DNA of 64,000 bases, from assembly GCA_963665505.1 (NCBI GenBank), contig OY762275.1:806001-870000 (forward strand), read 5' to 3'. Made by a program: the position numbers and the translations under genes. Shown one piece after another: positions 41,985 to 50,674 of the stretch; positions within the stretch are counted from its first letter, which is position 1; each line of letters starts with the position of its first letter. The notes below the pieces were generated by a model. That model was not told the origin of the DNA. It saw only the letters and a list, made by a program, of their open reading frames with translations, and did not search any database. Origin of the DNA: QANA01 sp963665505. Lineage in GTDB: Bacteria; Bacillota; Clostridia; Christensenellales; Christensenellaceae.

Positions 41985-43025
41985 ATGAAAAAAATCGTTT
42001 TTTATGATACGAAACCATATGACCGGGTCTGGTTCGACAAACTGAACGACAAATACGAACTGGAATATTTTGAAAGTAAATTGGACGGGAAAACGGCCGT
42101 GCTGGCCTGCGGGTATGACGGCGCCGTCGCTTTTGTCAACGACAGGATCGACAAAGAAGCGATCGATGCGCTTTACGAAGGCGGTGTGCACGTGCTGGCC
42201 CTGCGCTGCGCGGGGTACAACAATGTGGACGTGAAAGCAGCGTATAAAAAAGTGCACATCCTGCGCGTGCCTGCATATTCGCCCTATGCGGTGGCGGAAC
42301 ATACGATGGCACTGCTGCTCGCGCTGGACCGGAAGATACACAAGGCATACAGCCGGACGCGAGATTTCAACTTCAGCCTGCAGGGGCTGGTGGGGTTCGA
42401 CCTGCACGGCAAGACGATCGGCATCGTGGGCACGGGCAAGATCGGCCGGGTGTTTATCAATATCTGCCGCGGGTTCGGCATGCGGGTGCTTGCCTACGAC
42501 CCCTATCCGGTGCCGGGCGCGGACATCGACTACGTGGAGCTGGACACGCTTTTTGAAAAAAGCGACATCGTATCGCTGCACTGCCCGCTCACCGAGCAGA
42601 CCAGGCATCTGCTGAACGCGCGGGTGTTCCGGAAGATGAAAAAGGGGGTCGTGCTGCTCAACACATCGCGCGGCGGGCTGATCGACAGCGAGGCGCTGCT
42701 CAAGGCGCTGAACGACGAGATCGTCGCGGGCGCGGGGCTGGACGTCTATGAGGAAGAGTACGACCTGTTCTACGAGGACTATTCGGACACGATCGTGAAG
42801 GACGATGTGCTTTCGCTTTTGATCTCGCGGCCCAACGTGATCCTTACGTCGCACCAGGCGTTTTTGACAAACGAAGCGCTGGAGAACATCGCGCGGACCA
42901 CGCTGGAAAACCTGGACGCCTACTTCAGCGGGGGCGCGCTGGACAACGAGATCTGCTACCAATGCCTGCAGGGCAAAGAGGCCGCGGCCTGCCGCAGGAA
43001 CAACAATAAGGGCCGCTGCTTTTAG
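41985..43025 (+). CDS. D-isomer 2-hydroxyacid dehydrogenase (D-lactate dehydrogenase-like)
   Basis: 346 aa. It has the NAD-binding motif GIVGTGKIGRVF, substrate arginine in LLNTSRGGLID, catalytic Glu region DVYEEEYDLFYEDYS, and His in LTSHQAFLTNEAL. The long insertion after DVYEEE and the phrase ALRCAGYNNVDVKAA match LdhA-type D-lactate dehydrogenases, so reduction of pyruvate to D-lactate is likely. A short C-terminal tail (CRRNNNKGRCF) is unusual in having extra cysteines and basic residues. ATG 41985 follows AGGAG. Confidence 0.88.
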   Translation: MKKIVFYDTKPYDRVWFDKLNDKYELEYFESKLDGKTAVLACGYDGAVAFVNDRIDKEAIDALYEGGVHVLALRCAGYNNVDVKAAYKKVHILRVPAYSPYAVAEHTMALLLALDRKIHKAYSRTRDFNFSLQGLVGFDLHGKTIGIVGTGKIGRVFINICRGFGMRVLAYDPYPVPGADIDYVELDTLFEKSDIVSLHCPLTEQTRHLLNARVFRKMKKGVVLLNTSRGGLIDSEALLKALNDEIVAGAGLDVYEEEYDLFYEDYSDTIVKDDVLSLLISRPNVILTSHQAFLTNEALENIARTTLENLDAYFSGGALDNEICYQCLQGKEAAACRRNNNKGRCF

Positions 43026-43074
43026 GCGGGCGGCGGGAAAAAGACAGGGCTGTAAAAGAAAAGGAGGTACGGAT

Positions 43075-44222
43075 ATGGCGGAGATCTATCTGGCGGGGGG
43101 TTGTTTTTGGGGCATGCAGAAATACCTTGCGTCTATCCGCGGTGTACTTTCCACCGAGGTGGGGTACGCCAACGGGACCACGCAAAACCCAGGCTATGAA
43201 GAAGTCTGCCGGGGGGATACCGGCCATGCGGAGAGCGTGCGCGTCCGCTACGACCCGGCCGTCTTGCCGCTCCGCTTCCTGTTATCGCTCTATTTTGCGG
43301 CGGTCGACCCGCTTTCCCATAACAGGCAGGGGGCGGATGTGGGCAGGCAATACCGGACGGGCATTTATTATACGGAAGAAACAGACCGGCCCATCATCGA
43401 ACAGGCGGTCGCAGAACTGCAAAAACGTTATAGCCGGCCGATTGCCATCGAAGTAATGCCGCTTTCCAATTATCGCTCTATTTTGCGGCGGTCGACCCGC
43501 TTTCCCATAACAGGCAGGGGGCGGATGTGGGCAGGCAATACCGGACGGGCATTTATTATACGGAAGAAACAGACCGGCCCATCATCGAACAGGCGGTCGC
43601 AGAACTGCAAAAACGTTATAGCCGGCCGATTGCCATCGAAGTAATGCCGCTTTCCAATTATTCTCCGGCCGAGGCATACCATCAGGACTATCTGCAAAAG
43701 TATCCGGGCGGGTATTGCCATATCGGGCCGGCGCTTTTTGAAAAGGCGCGAAACGCCCGGGTCGACCCACAGGCCTACCCGCGTCCCGACCCGGAAAAGC
43801 TGCGGGAAAGGCTGACTAAAACGCAGTACGCGGTCACGCAGCATAGCGCCACCGAACCGCCTTTCCAAAATGCGTACTGGGATACGTTCCGCCCGGGCAT
43901 TTATGTAGATATCACGACGGGCGAACCGCTGTTTTCAGCGGCGGACAAATTCGAATCGGGCTGCGGATGGCCGAGTTTTTCGCGCCCCATCGACCCGGCC
44001 GTAGCGCGCGAACAAAAAGATCTTTCGCACGGGATGCGGCGGACCGAAGTGCGGAGCCGCAGCGGCGACGCGCACCTGGGGCATGTGTTCCGCGACGGAC
44101 CCAAAGAAGCGGGCGGGCTACGGTATTGCATCAACAGTGCGGCCCTGCGCTTTATCCCAAAAGAAGAGATGAAAGCGGCAGGGTACGGGTATCTGCTCGA
44201 CCAGGCGGGAGAGATTCGGTAA
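43075..44222 (+). pseudogene. msrAB: Methionine sulphoxide reductase MsrA-MsrB fusion, broken by a 188-bp tandem duplication
   Basis: The first frame (43075-43644) begins as MsrA: LAGGCFWGMQKYL with the catalytic Cys, GTTQNPGYEEVCRGDTGHAE, and DPLSHNRQGADVGRQYRTGIYY. After PLSNY it repeats the DNA of 43283-43470 out of frame and stops. The second frame (from about 43527) resumes DVGRQYRTGIYY and goes through the MsrA end (YCHIGP) into MsrB (SGCGWPSFSRPI, then RYCINSAALRF with the catalytic Cys). Removing one 188-bp unit restores one continuous MsrA-MsrB protein of about 320 aa. The copies look identical, so the event is very recent. It could be a reversible switch or an assembly artefact. Confidence 0.88.
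43283..43658 (+). repeat. Perfect 188-bp tandem duplication in msrAB
   Basis: Unit 1 is 43283-43470 and unit 2 is 43471-43658. Both edges and the joint share TTAT, a 4-bp microhomology. I find no mismatch between the units. Because 188 is not a multiple of three, the second unit is read out of frame. Confidence 0.92.
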
Positions 44223-44231
44223 GGCGGCGTA

Positions 44232-44261
44232 TTGACAGGGCGCGGGCGACTGCTTTATACT
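44232..44261 (+). promoter_or_regulatory. Promoter of the ABC-F attenuator leader
   Basis: TTGACA (44232-44237), 18-bp spacer, TATACT (44256-44261). The start near 44268 gives a leader of about 235 nt. Confidence 0.82.
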
Positions 44262-44293
44262 GAAGCTGTACGAAATATATGTTGGAGGAGACC

Positions 44294-44314
44294 ATGCGCA
44301 ATTTTTCTTGCTGA
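44294..44314 (+). CDS. Six-residue leader peptide upstream of the ABC-F gene
   Basis: ATG-CGC-AAT-TTT-TCT-TGC-TGA encodes MRNFSC. A strong GGAGGAG lies 4 bp before the ATG, which has no other gene to serve. A short, well-initiated peptide followed by a long structured leader and a terminator is the layout of ribosome-stalling attenuation in front of antibiotic-resistance genes. Translation of the peptide is inferred, not shown. Confidence 0.6.
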   Translation: MRNFSC

Positions 44315-44436
44315 CAAAATAGAATGTCGCGAAGCCTGCGTTGTCCGGCGCAACAGCCGGGCCGTTTGCGGTGCTTCGGCAGGAAAGTTGCTGTAAATAT
44401 CTGAAAAAGAGATAGGCCCGGACGCAAAAATGCGCC

Positions 44437-44480
44437 GGCTGAAAAAGATGTGGGAAAGCAGCTTCCTGCATCTTTTTTGA
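44437..44480 (+). terminator. Attenuator terminator before the ABC-F gene
   Basis: Stem AAAGATGTGGGAA / TTCCTGCATCTTT with two G-U pairs and loop AGCAGC, then a T run, ending 23 bp before the ABC-F start. Upstream stretches such as CCGGCGC and GCGCCGG (about 44350 and 44428) could form competing structures. Confidence 0.78.
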
Positions 44481-44502
44481 TGGGAAAAGGGGGTTTATCC
44501 AT

Positions 44503-45981
44503 ATGTCGCTGATACGGGTACGCGGCCTTACGTTTGGGTACGAAGGCAGTTACGATATGGTTTTTGAAGATGTTTCTTTCCAGATCGATACCGACTGGAA
44601 ACTGGGGTGCATCGGCAGGAACGGCCGGGGCAAAACGACGTTTTTGAAGCTGCTGGCGGGGGAATACGCCTACCGGGGGGAGATTTCGGCTTCGGCGGCG
44701 TTCACGTATTTCCCGTTCGCCGTGCAGGACAGGGAGAGCAGCGCACGGGCGGTGGCGGCGGCGCTGTGCCCGGGCTGCGAGACATGGGTGCTGCAAAGAG
44801 AGCTGGGCCTGCTCAAAACAGACGCGGAAATGCTGGCCCGCCCGTTTGGGACGCTGAGCCACGGGGAACAGACCAAACTCATGCTGGCGGCGCTTTTCCT
44901 GAAAGAGAACAATTTTTTGCTGATAGACGAACCCACCAACCATTTGGATATCCGCGGGCGGGCAGTTGTAAGCGCATACCTGAACAAAAAGAAAGGGTTC
45001 ATATTGGTATCGCACGACCGCGCCTTTCTGGACGGCTGCATCGATCATGTGCTTTCCATCAATAAGGCGGATATCGAAGTGCAGGAAGGCAACTTTTCCA
45101 CCTGGTGGCAGAACAGGCAGTATAAAGACGCGTTTGAGTTGGCCGAAAATAAGCGCCTCCAACGCGATATGAAGCGCCTTTCCAAGGCGGCGCGGCAATC
45201 GGCCGGCTGGTCGGACGCACTGGAAAAGACCAAAAAGAATACGCGGAACAGCGGACTGCGCCCGGACAGGGGATATATCGGCCACAAATCGGCCAAGATG
45301 ATGCGGCGGGCCAAATCGATCGAAGCGCGCCGCCAAAAGGCAGCGGAGGAGAAAGCCGGGCTGCTCAAAAATATCGAGACTGCGGAACCGCTGAAACTGC
45401 AAACGCTGCGGCACCACAGCAAGGTCCTGGCGGAAGCGGCGGACCTTTCGGTTCGTTACGGACAAAAAGCAGTGTTCGAGGGCGTGCGCTTCAGGATCGC
45501 GCAGGGGGAACGGATCGCGCTGCAGGGCAAAAACGGCGCGGGAAAATCCAGCCTGCTGCGGTTGATCCTGGGGGAAAATATCGCGCATACGGGCAGGCTG
45601 TGGGTCGCGAGCGGGGTGCGGATATCGTATGTATCGCAGGACACCGCGCCGCTGCAGGGCGGCCTTTCCGCGCTGGCCCGTGCGAACGGATGGGAAGAGA
45701 GCCTGTTCAAAGCCATCTTGCGCAAGTTCGGGTTCCCCCGGGTGCAGTTTGAAAAAGACCTGCGGGATTTCAGCGAAGGGCAGAAAAAAAAGGTGTTGAT
45801 CGCCGGGAGCCTGTGCGAACCGGCGCACCTCTACCTCTGGGACGAACCGCTGAATTTCATAGACGTGCTTTCCCGCATGCAGATCGAGCGGCTGCTCCTG
45901 GAGGCCCGTCCGACGATGCTTTTTGTGGAGCACGACCGGGCGTTTGTAGACGCCGTGGCGACCGGGCGTATCGGGCTGTAA
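44503..45981 (+). CDS. Lsa-like ABC-F ribosomal protection protein
   Basis: 492 aa, two ABC domains and no membrane segment. First domain: Walker A GRNGRGKTT, signature LSHGEQTK, Walker B NFLLIDEPTNHLD. Second domain: Walker A GKNGAGKSS, signature FSEGQKKKV, Walker B LYLWDEPLNFIDV. The interdomain linker with GYIGHKSAKMMRRAKSIEARRQ is close in pattern to Lsa/Vga-type ABC-F proteins, which displace lincosamides, streptogramin A and pleuromutilins from the ribosome. The resistance spectrum here is inferred. The gene sits behind a leader peptide and terminator, suggesting drug-induced expression. Confidence 0.85.
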   Translation: MSLIRVRGLTFGYEGSYDMVFEDVSFQIDTDWKLGCIGRNGRGKTTFLKLLAGEYAYRGEISASAAFTYFPFAVQDRESSARAVAAALCPGCETWVLQRELGLLKTDAEMLARPFGTLSHGEQTKLMLAALFLKENNFLLIDEPTNHLDIRGRAVVSAYLNKKKGFILVSHDRAFLDGCIDHVLSINKADIEVQEGNFSTWWQNRQYKDAFELAENKRLQRDMKRLSKAARQSAGWSDALEKTKKNTRNSGLRPDRGYIGHKSAKMMRRAKSIEARRQKAAEEKAGLLKNIETAEPLKLQTLRHHSKVLAEAADLSVRYGQKAVFEGVRFRIAQGERIALQGKNGAGKSSLLRLILGENIAHTGRLWVASGVRISYVSQDTAPLQGGLSALARANGWEESLFKAILRKFGFPRVQFEKDLRDFSEGQKKKVLIAGSLCEPAHLYLWDEPLNFIDVLSRMQIERLLLEARPTMLFVEHDRAFVDAVATGRIGL

Positions 45982-46058
45982 AAAAAACCCGGAAGCAAAA
46001 CGGGCTATGGTGTCATAAACCCGCCTGCCGCATACGATAAGGGCAGGAGGGTTTGAAT

Positions 46059-46748
46059 ATGAATACAGGCAGCCATCATGCGGAGATCATTATGCGCGAG
46101 AGTACGCGTACATTCACATATGACGGGACAGCGGTCCTTTCCTTTTCCATGCGTTACCCGGAAGTGCGCTTAACAAACAACCGGATTGCCGAACAGCGGA
46201 TCAACCGGCGCATACATGTGCAGGCCGTCGGGTTCTACCGGTATGCTGCCGACACGCTTTACCCACAAGCCGTACAATTTTATAAGGATGCGCTGCAAAA
46301 CGGGTTTCCGTTCCGCCCCTATGAAGCGGTGTTACATTACGAAGTGACGTACAACGAGGCGTGCCACCTGAGCGTTTACCGGGACCGGTACGAATATACC
46401 GGCGGCGCGCACGGCAACACGCTGCGGTCTTCGGACACATGGGATGTGCGGACGGGCAGAAATTTGCCCCTTGCGCAGTTTTTCGCGCCGGGGCAAGATT
46501 TCCGTATGCTGCTGATCGGCCAGATCTTGGCGCAGGCCGACCAAAACATGCAGCAGAACCCAAATATATATTTTCCGGAGTACCGGACGCTGATCGCCCG
46601 CTACTTTGATGCGGAGAGCTATTACCTCACGCCCGAAGGCCTTGTGATGTACTACCAGCAGTACGAGATCGCACCGTATGCGACGGGCATCGTGACCTTC
46701 ACGCTTGCCTATGAAGCGGTGGGCTGGCAGCCTTCCTGCCGGCGCTGA
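46059..46748 (+). CDS. DUF3298 (RsiV/PdaC-like) protein without a signal peptide
   Basis: 229 aa. The pattern YPEVRLTNNRIAEQRIN, YEVTYNEACHLSVYRDRYEYTGGAHGNTLRSSDTWD, and FTLAYEAVGW matches the DUF4163/DUF3298 pair seen in RsiV and PdaC, where it binds lysozyme or peptidoglycan-related ligands outside the cell. Here no signal peptide or membrane segment precedes it, so it would be cytosolic or exported in an unusual way. ATG 46059 is well spaced from AGGAGGG; the TTG at 46053 is too close. It is convergent with serA, only 7 bp away. Confidence 0.78.
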   Translation: MNTGSHHAEIIMRESTRTFTYDGTAVLSFSMRYPEVRLTNNRIAEQRINRRIHVQAVGFYRYAADTLYPQAVQFYKDALQNGFPFRPYEAVLHYEVTYNEACHLSVYRDRYEYTGGAHGNTLRSSDTWDVRTGRNLPLAQFFAPGQDFRMLLIGQILAQADQNMQQNPNIYFPEYRTLIARYFDAESYYLTPEGLVMYYQQYEIAPYATGIVTFTLAYEAVGWQPSCRR

Positions 46749-46755
46749 GCGTGCC

Positions 46756-47928
46756 TCAGTGCGTGATCTTGCGCACTTTGACGACGTCATCGATCTTTAA
46801 AAGATCGGCGACGCAGGCATCCGAGGGATCCCGGTTCAGATCGAACACCGTATAGGCGACCTGCCCGCGGGATTTGTTGACCATCTCTTCGATGTTGATA
46901 TCTTCTTCGCCCAGGATGGAAGTCATGCGGCTCACCATGTTGGGCAGGTTTTTATGGATGAGTGTGATGCGCGAATGCTTGCTGCGGGAAAGCTGGCAGG
47001 CGGGCAGATTGACCGAGTTTCGGATCCCGCCGATCTCTATATAATACTGGAGTTCGGCTGCGGCCATCTGCGCGCAGTTTTCCTCGGATTCGGGTGTGGA
47101 TGCGCCCAGGTGCGGGACGCAGATCGCATTTTTATGCGAAAGGCAGCACGCATCCGGGAAATCGGTGACGTACCGGGCGACCTTGCCGGCATCCATCGCT
47201 TCAAAAAGGGCGGTGTGATTGACAAGTCCGCCGCGGGCAAAGTTGAGCATGACGGCGCCCTGCTTCATCTGCGCGATCTCCGGCCCGCTCAGGAAGTTTT
47301 CCGTCTCGTTCATGAGGGGGATATGTATGGTCACATAATCGGCCTGGTTCAACAGCGTATCCAGTGTGAGCGCGCGGCTCACGGCATCGGACAGGTGCCA
47401 GGCACTGTCGACCGAAATGAACGGGTCGTACCCGACGACTTTCATGCCCAGGGCAGCCGCCGCGTTGGCAACCATGACGCCGATGGCGCCGAGGCCTATG
47501 ACGCCCAGCGTCTTGCCCATGATCTCGGGGCCGACGAACTGGTTTTTGCCCTTTTCAATGCACTTGGAGATGTTTTCCTGTCCCTGGAGGCTCTTGGCCC
47601 ATTCTATCCCGCCGATAATATTGCGCGAAGCGAGCAGCAGCCCGCACAGGACAAGCTCTTTGACCGCGTTGGCGTTTGCGCCCGGCGTATTGAATACGGC
47701 GATGCCCTGTTTGGTGCATGTGTCTATCGGAATATTGTTGACGCCGGCGCCTGCGCGCGCAAAGGCAAGCAGGCGGGGCGAGAGCTCCATCTCATGGCAA
47801 TTGGCGCTGCGCACCAAAAATGCGTCCGCATCGGCATCTTCCAGATGGGAAGATACGTTGTACAGGGATTTGGGGAGCACGGAGTATACGACGTCGGATA
47901 TGGCGTTCAGTTTCTTGATATTGTACAT
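46756..47928 (-). CDS. serA: D-3-phosphoglycerate dehydrogenase
   Basis: 390 aa with a catalytic/NAD domain and a C-terminal ACT domain. Key features: GAGVNNIPI, Rossmann loop GVIGLGAIGV, substrate arginine in LNFARGGLVN, and catalytic His in CVPHLGASTPES. The ACT domain is residues about 315-390 (ITLIHKNLPNMVSRMTSIL and on). SerA oxidises 3-phosphoglycerate in the first step of serine synthesis. In short SerA forms the ACT domain may give serine feedback. It follows serC by 15 bp in the same operon. Confidence 0.95.
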   Translation of the reverse strand: MYNIKKLNAISDVVYSVLPKSLYNVSSHLEDADADAFLVRSANCHEMELSPRLLAFARAGAGVNNIPIDTCTKQGIAVFNTPGANANAVKELVLCGLLLASRNIIGGIEWAKSLQGQENISKCIEKGKNQFVGPEIMGKTLGVIGLGAIGVMVANAAAALGMKVVGYDPFISVDSAWHLSDAVSRALTLDTLLNQADYVTIHIPLMNETENFLSGPEIAQMKQGAVMLNFARGGLVNHTALFEAMDAGKVARYVTDFPDACCLSHKNAICVPHLGASTPESEENCAQMAAAELQYYIEIGGIRNSVNLPACQLSRSKHSRITLIHKNLPNMVSRMTSILGEEDINIEEMVNKSRGQVAYTVFDLNRDPSDACVADLLKIDDVVKVRKITH

Positions 47929-47943
47929 AAACGGTTCCCTCCC

Positions 47944-49023
47944 TTAAGCGTTCTCCGCTTCGAATTTTTTCATAAAGGCGACGAGCGCGGCGACAGCTTC
48001 TTCGCTGACCGCGTTGTACAGGCTGGCGCGCATACCGCCCACGCTCCTGTGTCCCTTGATATTGCACAGCCCGGCGGCTTCGGCTTCCTGTATGAACTTG
48101 GCATCCATCTCTTTGTCGCCCGTTACGAACGTCACGTTCATCCTGGAGCGGAAGGGGGCATCGGCCGTGCCTTTGAACAGGTGGGAGTGATCGATACAAT
48201 CATACAGGGCCGCGGCTTTGCGCGCGTTTATCTTGGCTATGGCCGCCACGCCGCCCTGGTCTTCGAGCCAATGGAACACCAGGCCCGAAAGGTAGATCGC
48301 AAAGGTGGGAGGCGTGTTGAACATGGAATCTTTTTCCGCAAAGACCTTATAATCCAGCATGGAGGGCAGTTTTTCCACTTTGCCCAGCATATCGTCCCGC
48401 ACGATGACGACGGTCACGCCCGCGGGCCCGATGTTCTTCTGGGCGCCGGCATAGATGAGGGCGTAATCGGATACGTTGACGGGTTCGGACAAAATGCAGG
48501 AAGACATATCGGAAACGAGAGGCAGCCCGGCGATGTCGGGCGTCTTTTTATATTCCGTCCCGTAGATCGTGTTATTGGACGTGATGTGCACGTAATCGGC
48601 TTCTTCGCCAAACAGTTCGGGCGTGATCTCGGGAAGATAGGTATAGTCTTTATCTTCGGAAGAAGCGGGGACCATGACTTTGCCGAACAGCGCGGCTTCC
48701 TTGGAAGCCCTCTTGGCGAAGTTGCCCGTAACGAGATAATAAGCCCGGTGCGTCTTGGACATGAGGTTCATGGGCACCATTGTGAACTGCAGGGAAGCAC
48801 CGCCCTGTACAAACAGTACTTTATAGTTCCCGGGGATGCCTAAAAGTCTTCTAAGGGTGGCTTCGGCATCGGCTATGATTTTTTCGAATGTCGCAGATCG
48901 GTGGCTCATCTCCATTACGGACATGCCCGTATTCCGGTAAGAGAGGAGTTCCTCTTTTGCCTGTTCGAGCACAGGAAGCGGTAAAGCCGAAGGGCCGGGT
49001 GCGAAATTGAAGACTCTTTTCAC
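47944..49023 (-). CDS. serC: Phosphoserine aminotransferase
   Basis: 359 aa, PLP fold type I. N-terminal NFAPGPSALPLPVLEQA, the SHRS motif, and the PLP-lysine motif IYAGAQKNIGPAG are all present, as are the C-terminal GHRSVGGMRASLYNA residues that bind substrate. It converts 3-phosphohydroxypyruvate to phosphoserine, the step after SerA. The start is GTG (49021-49023) with AGGAGG upstream. The serB step is not encoded nearby. Confidence 0.95.
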   Translation of the reverse strand: MKRVFNFAPGPSALPLPVLEQAKEELLSYRNTGMSVMEMSHRSATFEKIIADAEATLRRLLGIPGNYKVLFVQGGASLQFTMVPMNLMSKTHRAYYLVTGNFAKRASKEAALFGKVMVPASSEDKDYTYLPEITPELFGEEADYVHITSNNTIYGTEYKKTPDIAGLPLVSDMSSCILSEPVNVSDYALIYAGAQKNIGPAGVTVVIVRDDMLGKVEKLPSMLDYKVFAEKDSMFNTPPTFAIYLSGLVFHWLEDQGGVAAIAKINARKAAALYDCIDHSHLFKGTADAPFRSRMNVTFVTGDKEMDAKFIQEAEAAGLCNIKGHRSVGGMRASLYNAVSEEAVAALVAFMKKFEAENA

Positions 49024-49080
49024 GAATGTTTCCTCCTAAAAATATATTGATAAAATAATTGCGATTAAATATATATACCC

Positions 49081-49109
49081 ATTATATATGACTTTTCCTT
49101 GCGGGGCAA
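49081..49109 (-). promoter_or_regulatory. Promoter of serC-serA
   Basis: Minus-strand TTGCCC (49104-49109), 17-bp spacer, TATAAT (49081-49086). The leader is short and leaves no room for a T-box. Confidence 0.7.
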
Positions 49110-49199
49110 TACAAACTCTGCAAAAGGGGTAAATAAAAAAGTAATCCCGGCATATTTGAAAAGATATGCGGAAGCCTTATCGGAAGAAGGCGGAATTTG

Positions 49200-49208
49200 T
49201 GGTATACT
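49200..49208 (+). promoter_or_regulatory. Extended -10 promoter of rarA
   Basis: TGGTATACT, 45 bp before the rarA start. Confidence 0.5.
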
Positions 49209-49252
49209 ATTCCTGAGAGGGACGAGAAAGAACCGTCCTGCGGGAGAAAAAT

Positions 49253-50587
49253 ATGGATCTGTTTTCGCAAAATCAAAAAAAGAACGCGCCGCTGGCCGAC
49301 AGGATGCGGCCGCGCACGCTGGACGAATTCTACGGGCAGGAGCATATCGTGGGCGAAGGGAAGTTGCTCCGCCGCGCCATACTCGCGGACAAGCTTTCTT
49401 CCAGCATTTTCTTCGGGCCGCCGGGCAGCGGGAAGTCGACGCTGGCGGAGATCATCGCGCATACGACCAAATCGGCCTTCCGCAAAGTGAACGCCGTAAC
49501 CACAGGCGTGGCGGAAGTGCGCAAGATCATCGCCGAAGCCGATACCCAGCAGAAGCTGCATGGGACGGGCACCTACCTGCTGCTTGACGAATGCCACCGG
49601 TGGTCTAAGGCGCAGTCGGACAGCATACTGCCCGCGATAGAAAAAGGCATCATCAAATTTATCGGTAGCACGACGGAAAATCCGCTGGTCTCCATGACGC
49701 CGGCCATCGTTTCCCGCTGCCGGTTGTTCCAGTTCCGTCCGCTCGGCCCGGAAGACGTGCGCCGCGCCGTACTGGCGGCGCTGGAAGATAAAGAACGCGG
49801 ATATGGGAACCTGCGTGTGCAAATAGACGAAAATGCGCTTGCGCATATCGTGGATGTTGCGAACGGAGACGCGCGCGCCGCCCTGAACGCGGTGGAGCTG
49901 GCAGTGCTTACGACCAGCCCGGACGCGGAGGGCATCGTCAGGATAGACCTGGCTACGGCCGAAGAATCTATCCAGCGGCGCGCGGTGCGCTGCGACCAGG
50001 AGGAATATTACAACATGCTTTCGGCGTTCTGCAAATCGCTGCGGGGATCGGACAGCGACGCGGCCTTGTTCTGGTTTACGCGCATGGTCTACGCCGGGGT
50101 GGACCCGCGCATCATCGTGCGGCGCATGATCGCGCACAGCAGCGAAGACGTGGGCATGGCCAACCCGATGGCCATGTTGCAGGCGGTGGCCGCGGCGCGG
50201 GCGCTGGAATTCAACGGGATGCCCGAAGCGCGCTTGAACATCGCCCAGGCGATCGTATACATCTGCGAAAGCCCGAAATCCAACAGCATCGTGACGGCGG
50301 TGGATACCGCCCGCTATGATGCCGAGCACAGTTACCAGGTAGGGGTCCCGGTACACCTGCGGGACACGAGCTACCGGGGCGCGGACAAGCTGGGCAACGG
50401 CAAGGGATACAAATATCCCCATGATTTTACCGGGCATTATACGCCGCAGCAGTATCTGCCCGATAATCTGGTGGGCAAACGCTATTATGTGCCGTCGCCG
50501 GAGGGAGCGGAGGCGAAAATAGCCGAATCCAAACGCCGCCGCCAGGTGCGCGACCAAGCGGAAGGGCAGGGAAAACAGAAGGAATAA
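49253..50587 (+). CDS. rarA: Replication-associated recombination ATPase RarA/MgsA
   Basis: 444 aa, a clamp-loader-like AAA+ ATPase acting at stalled forks. N-terminal LADRMRPRTLDEFYGQEHIVG, Walker A GPPGSGKST, Walker B LLLDECHRW, sensor I GSTTENPLVSMTPAIVSR, and the RarA C-terminal tetramerisation region with ALFWFTRMVYAGVDPRIIVRRMI and YKYPHDFTGHYTPQQYLPD. In Walker B the usual DEIHR is DECHR. ATG 49253 follows GGGAGA. It is divergent from serC. Confidence 0.94.
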   Translation: MDLFSQNQKKNAPLADRMRPRTLDEFYGQEHIVGEGKLLRRAILADKLSSSIFFGPPGSGKSTLAEIIAHTTKSAFRKVNAVTTGVAEVRKIIAEADTQQKLHGTGTYLLLDECHRWSKAQSDSILPAIEKGIIKFIGSTTENPLVSMTPAIVSRCRLFQFRPLGPEDVRRAVLAALEDKERGYGNLRVQIDENALAHIVDVANGDARAALNAVELAVLTTSPDAEGIVRIDLATAEESIQRRAVRCDQEEYYNMLSAFCKSLRGSDSDAALFWFTRMVYAGVDPRIIVRRMIAHSSEDVGMANPMAMLQAVAAARALEFNGMPEARLNIAQAIVYICESPKSNSIVTAVDTARYDAEHSYQVGVPVHLRDTSYRGADKLGNGKGYKYPHDFTGHYTPQQYLPDNLVGKRYYVPSPEGAEAKIAESKRRRQVRDQAEGQGKQKE

Positions 50588-50642
50588 AAAAACAGGCCGG
50601 CGCGGTTTGGCGGCGGCCTGCCTGCCGATTGAAAATGGAATA

Positions 50643-50674
50643 AGAAAAACGGCGGGGAGCCCCGCTGTTTTCTT
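50643..50674 (+). terminator. Bidirectional terminator
   Basis: Stem AAAACGGCGGGG / CCCCGCTGTTTT with one G-U or mismatch, flanked by A and T runs, between rarA and the convergent deacetylase. Confidence 0.82.

Noticed and set aside
41415..42962. 515-codon minus-strand frame opposite lysE and the hydroxyacid dehydrogenase
   Set aside because: Shadow frame crossing an intergenic promoter; low-complexity His/Arg/Gln-rich translation.
44152..45933. 593-codon minus-strand frame opposite the ABC-F gene
   Set aside because: Its codon pattern is a shadow of the ABC-F frame; no recognisable domain.
46954..48843. 629-codon plus-strand frame opposite serA-serC
   Set aside because: It spans two genes with complete catalytic motifs on the other strand and has no start signal.
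49024..49080. T-box or serine-responsive leader before serC
   Set aside because: The transcript leader from the predicted promoter is only about 50 nt and contains no T-box motif or terminator.
49082..50557. 491-codon minus-strand frame opposite rarA
   Set aside because: Shadow of RarA; rich in His and Arg with no domain.
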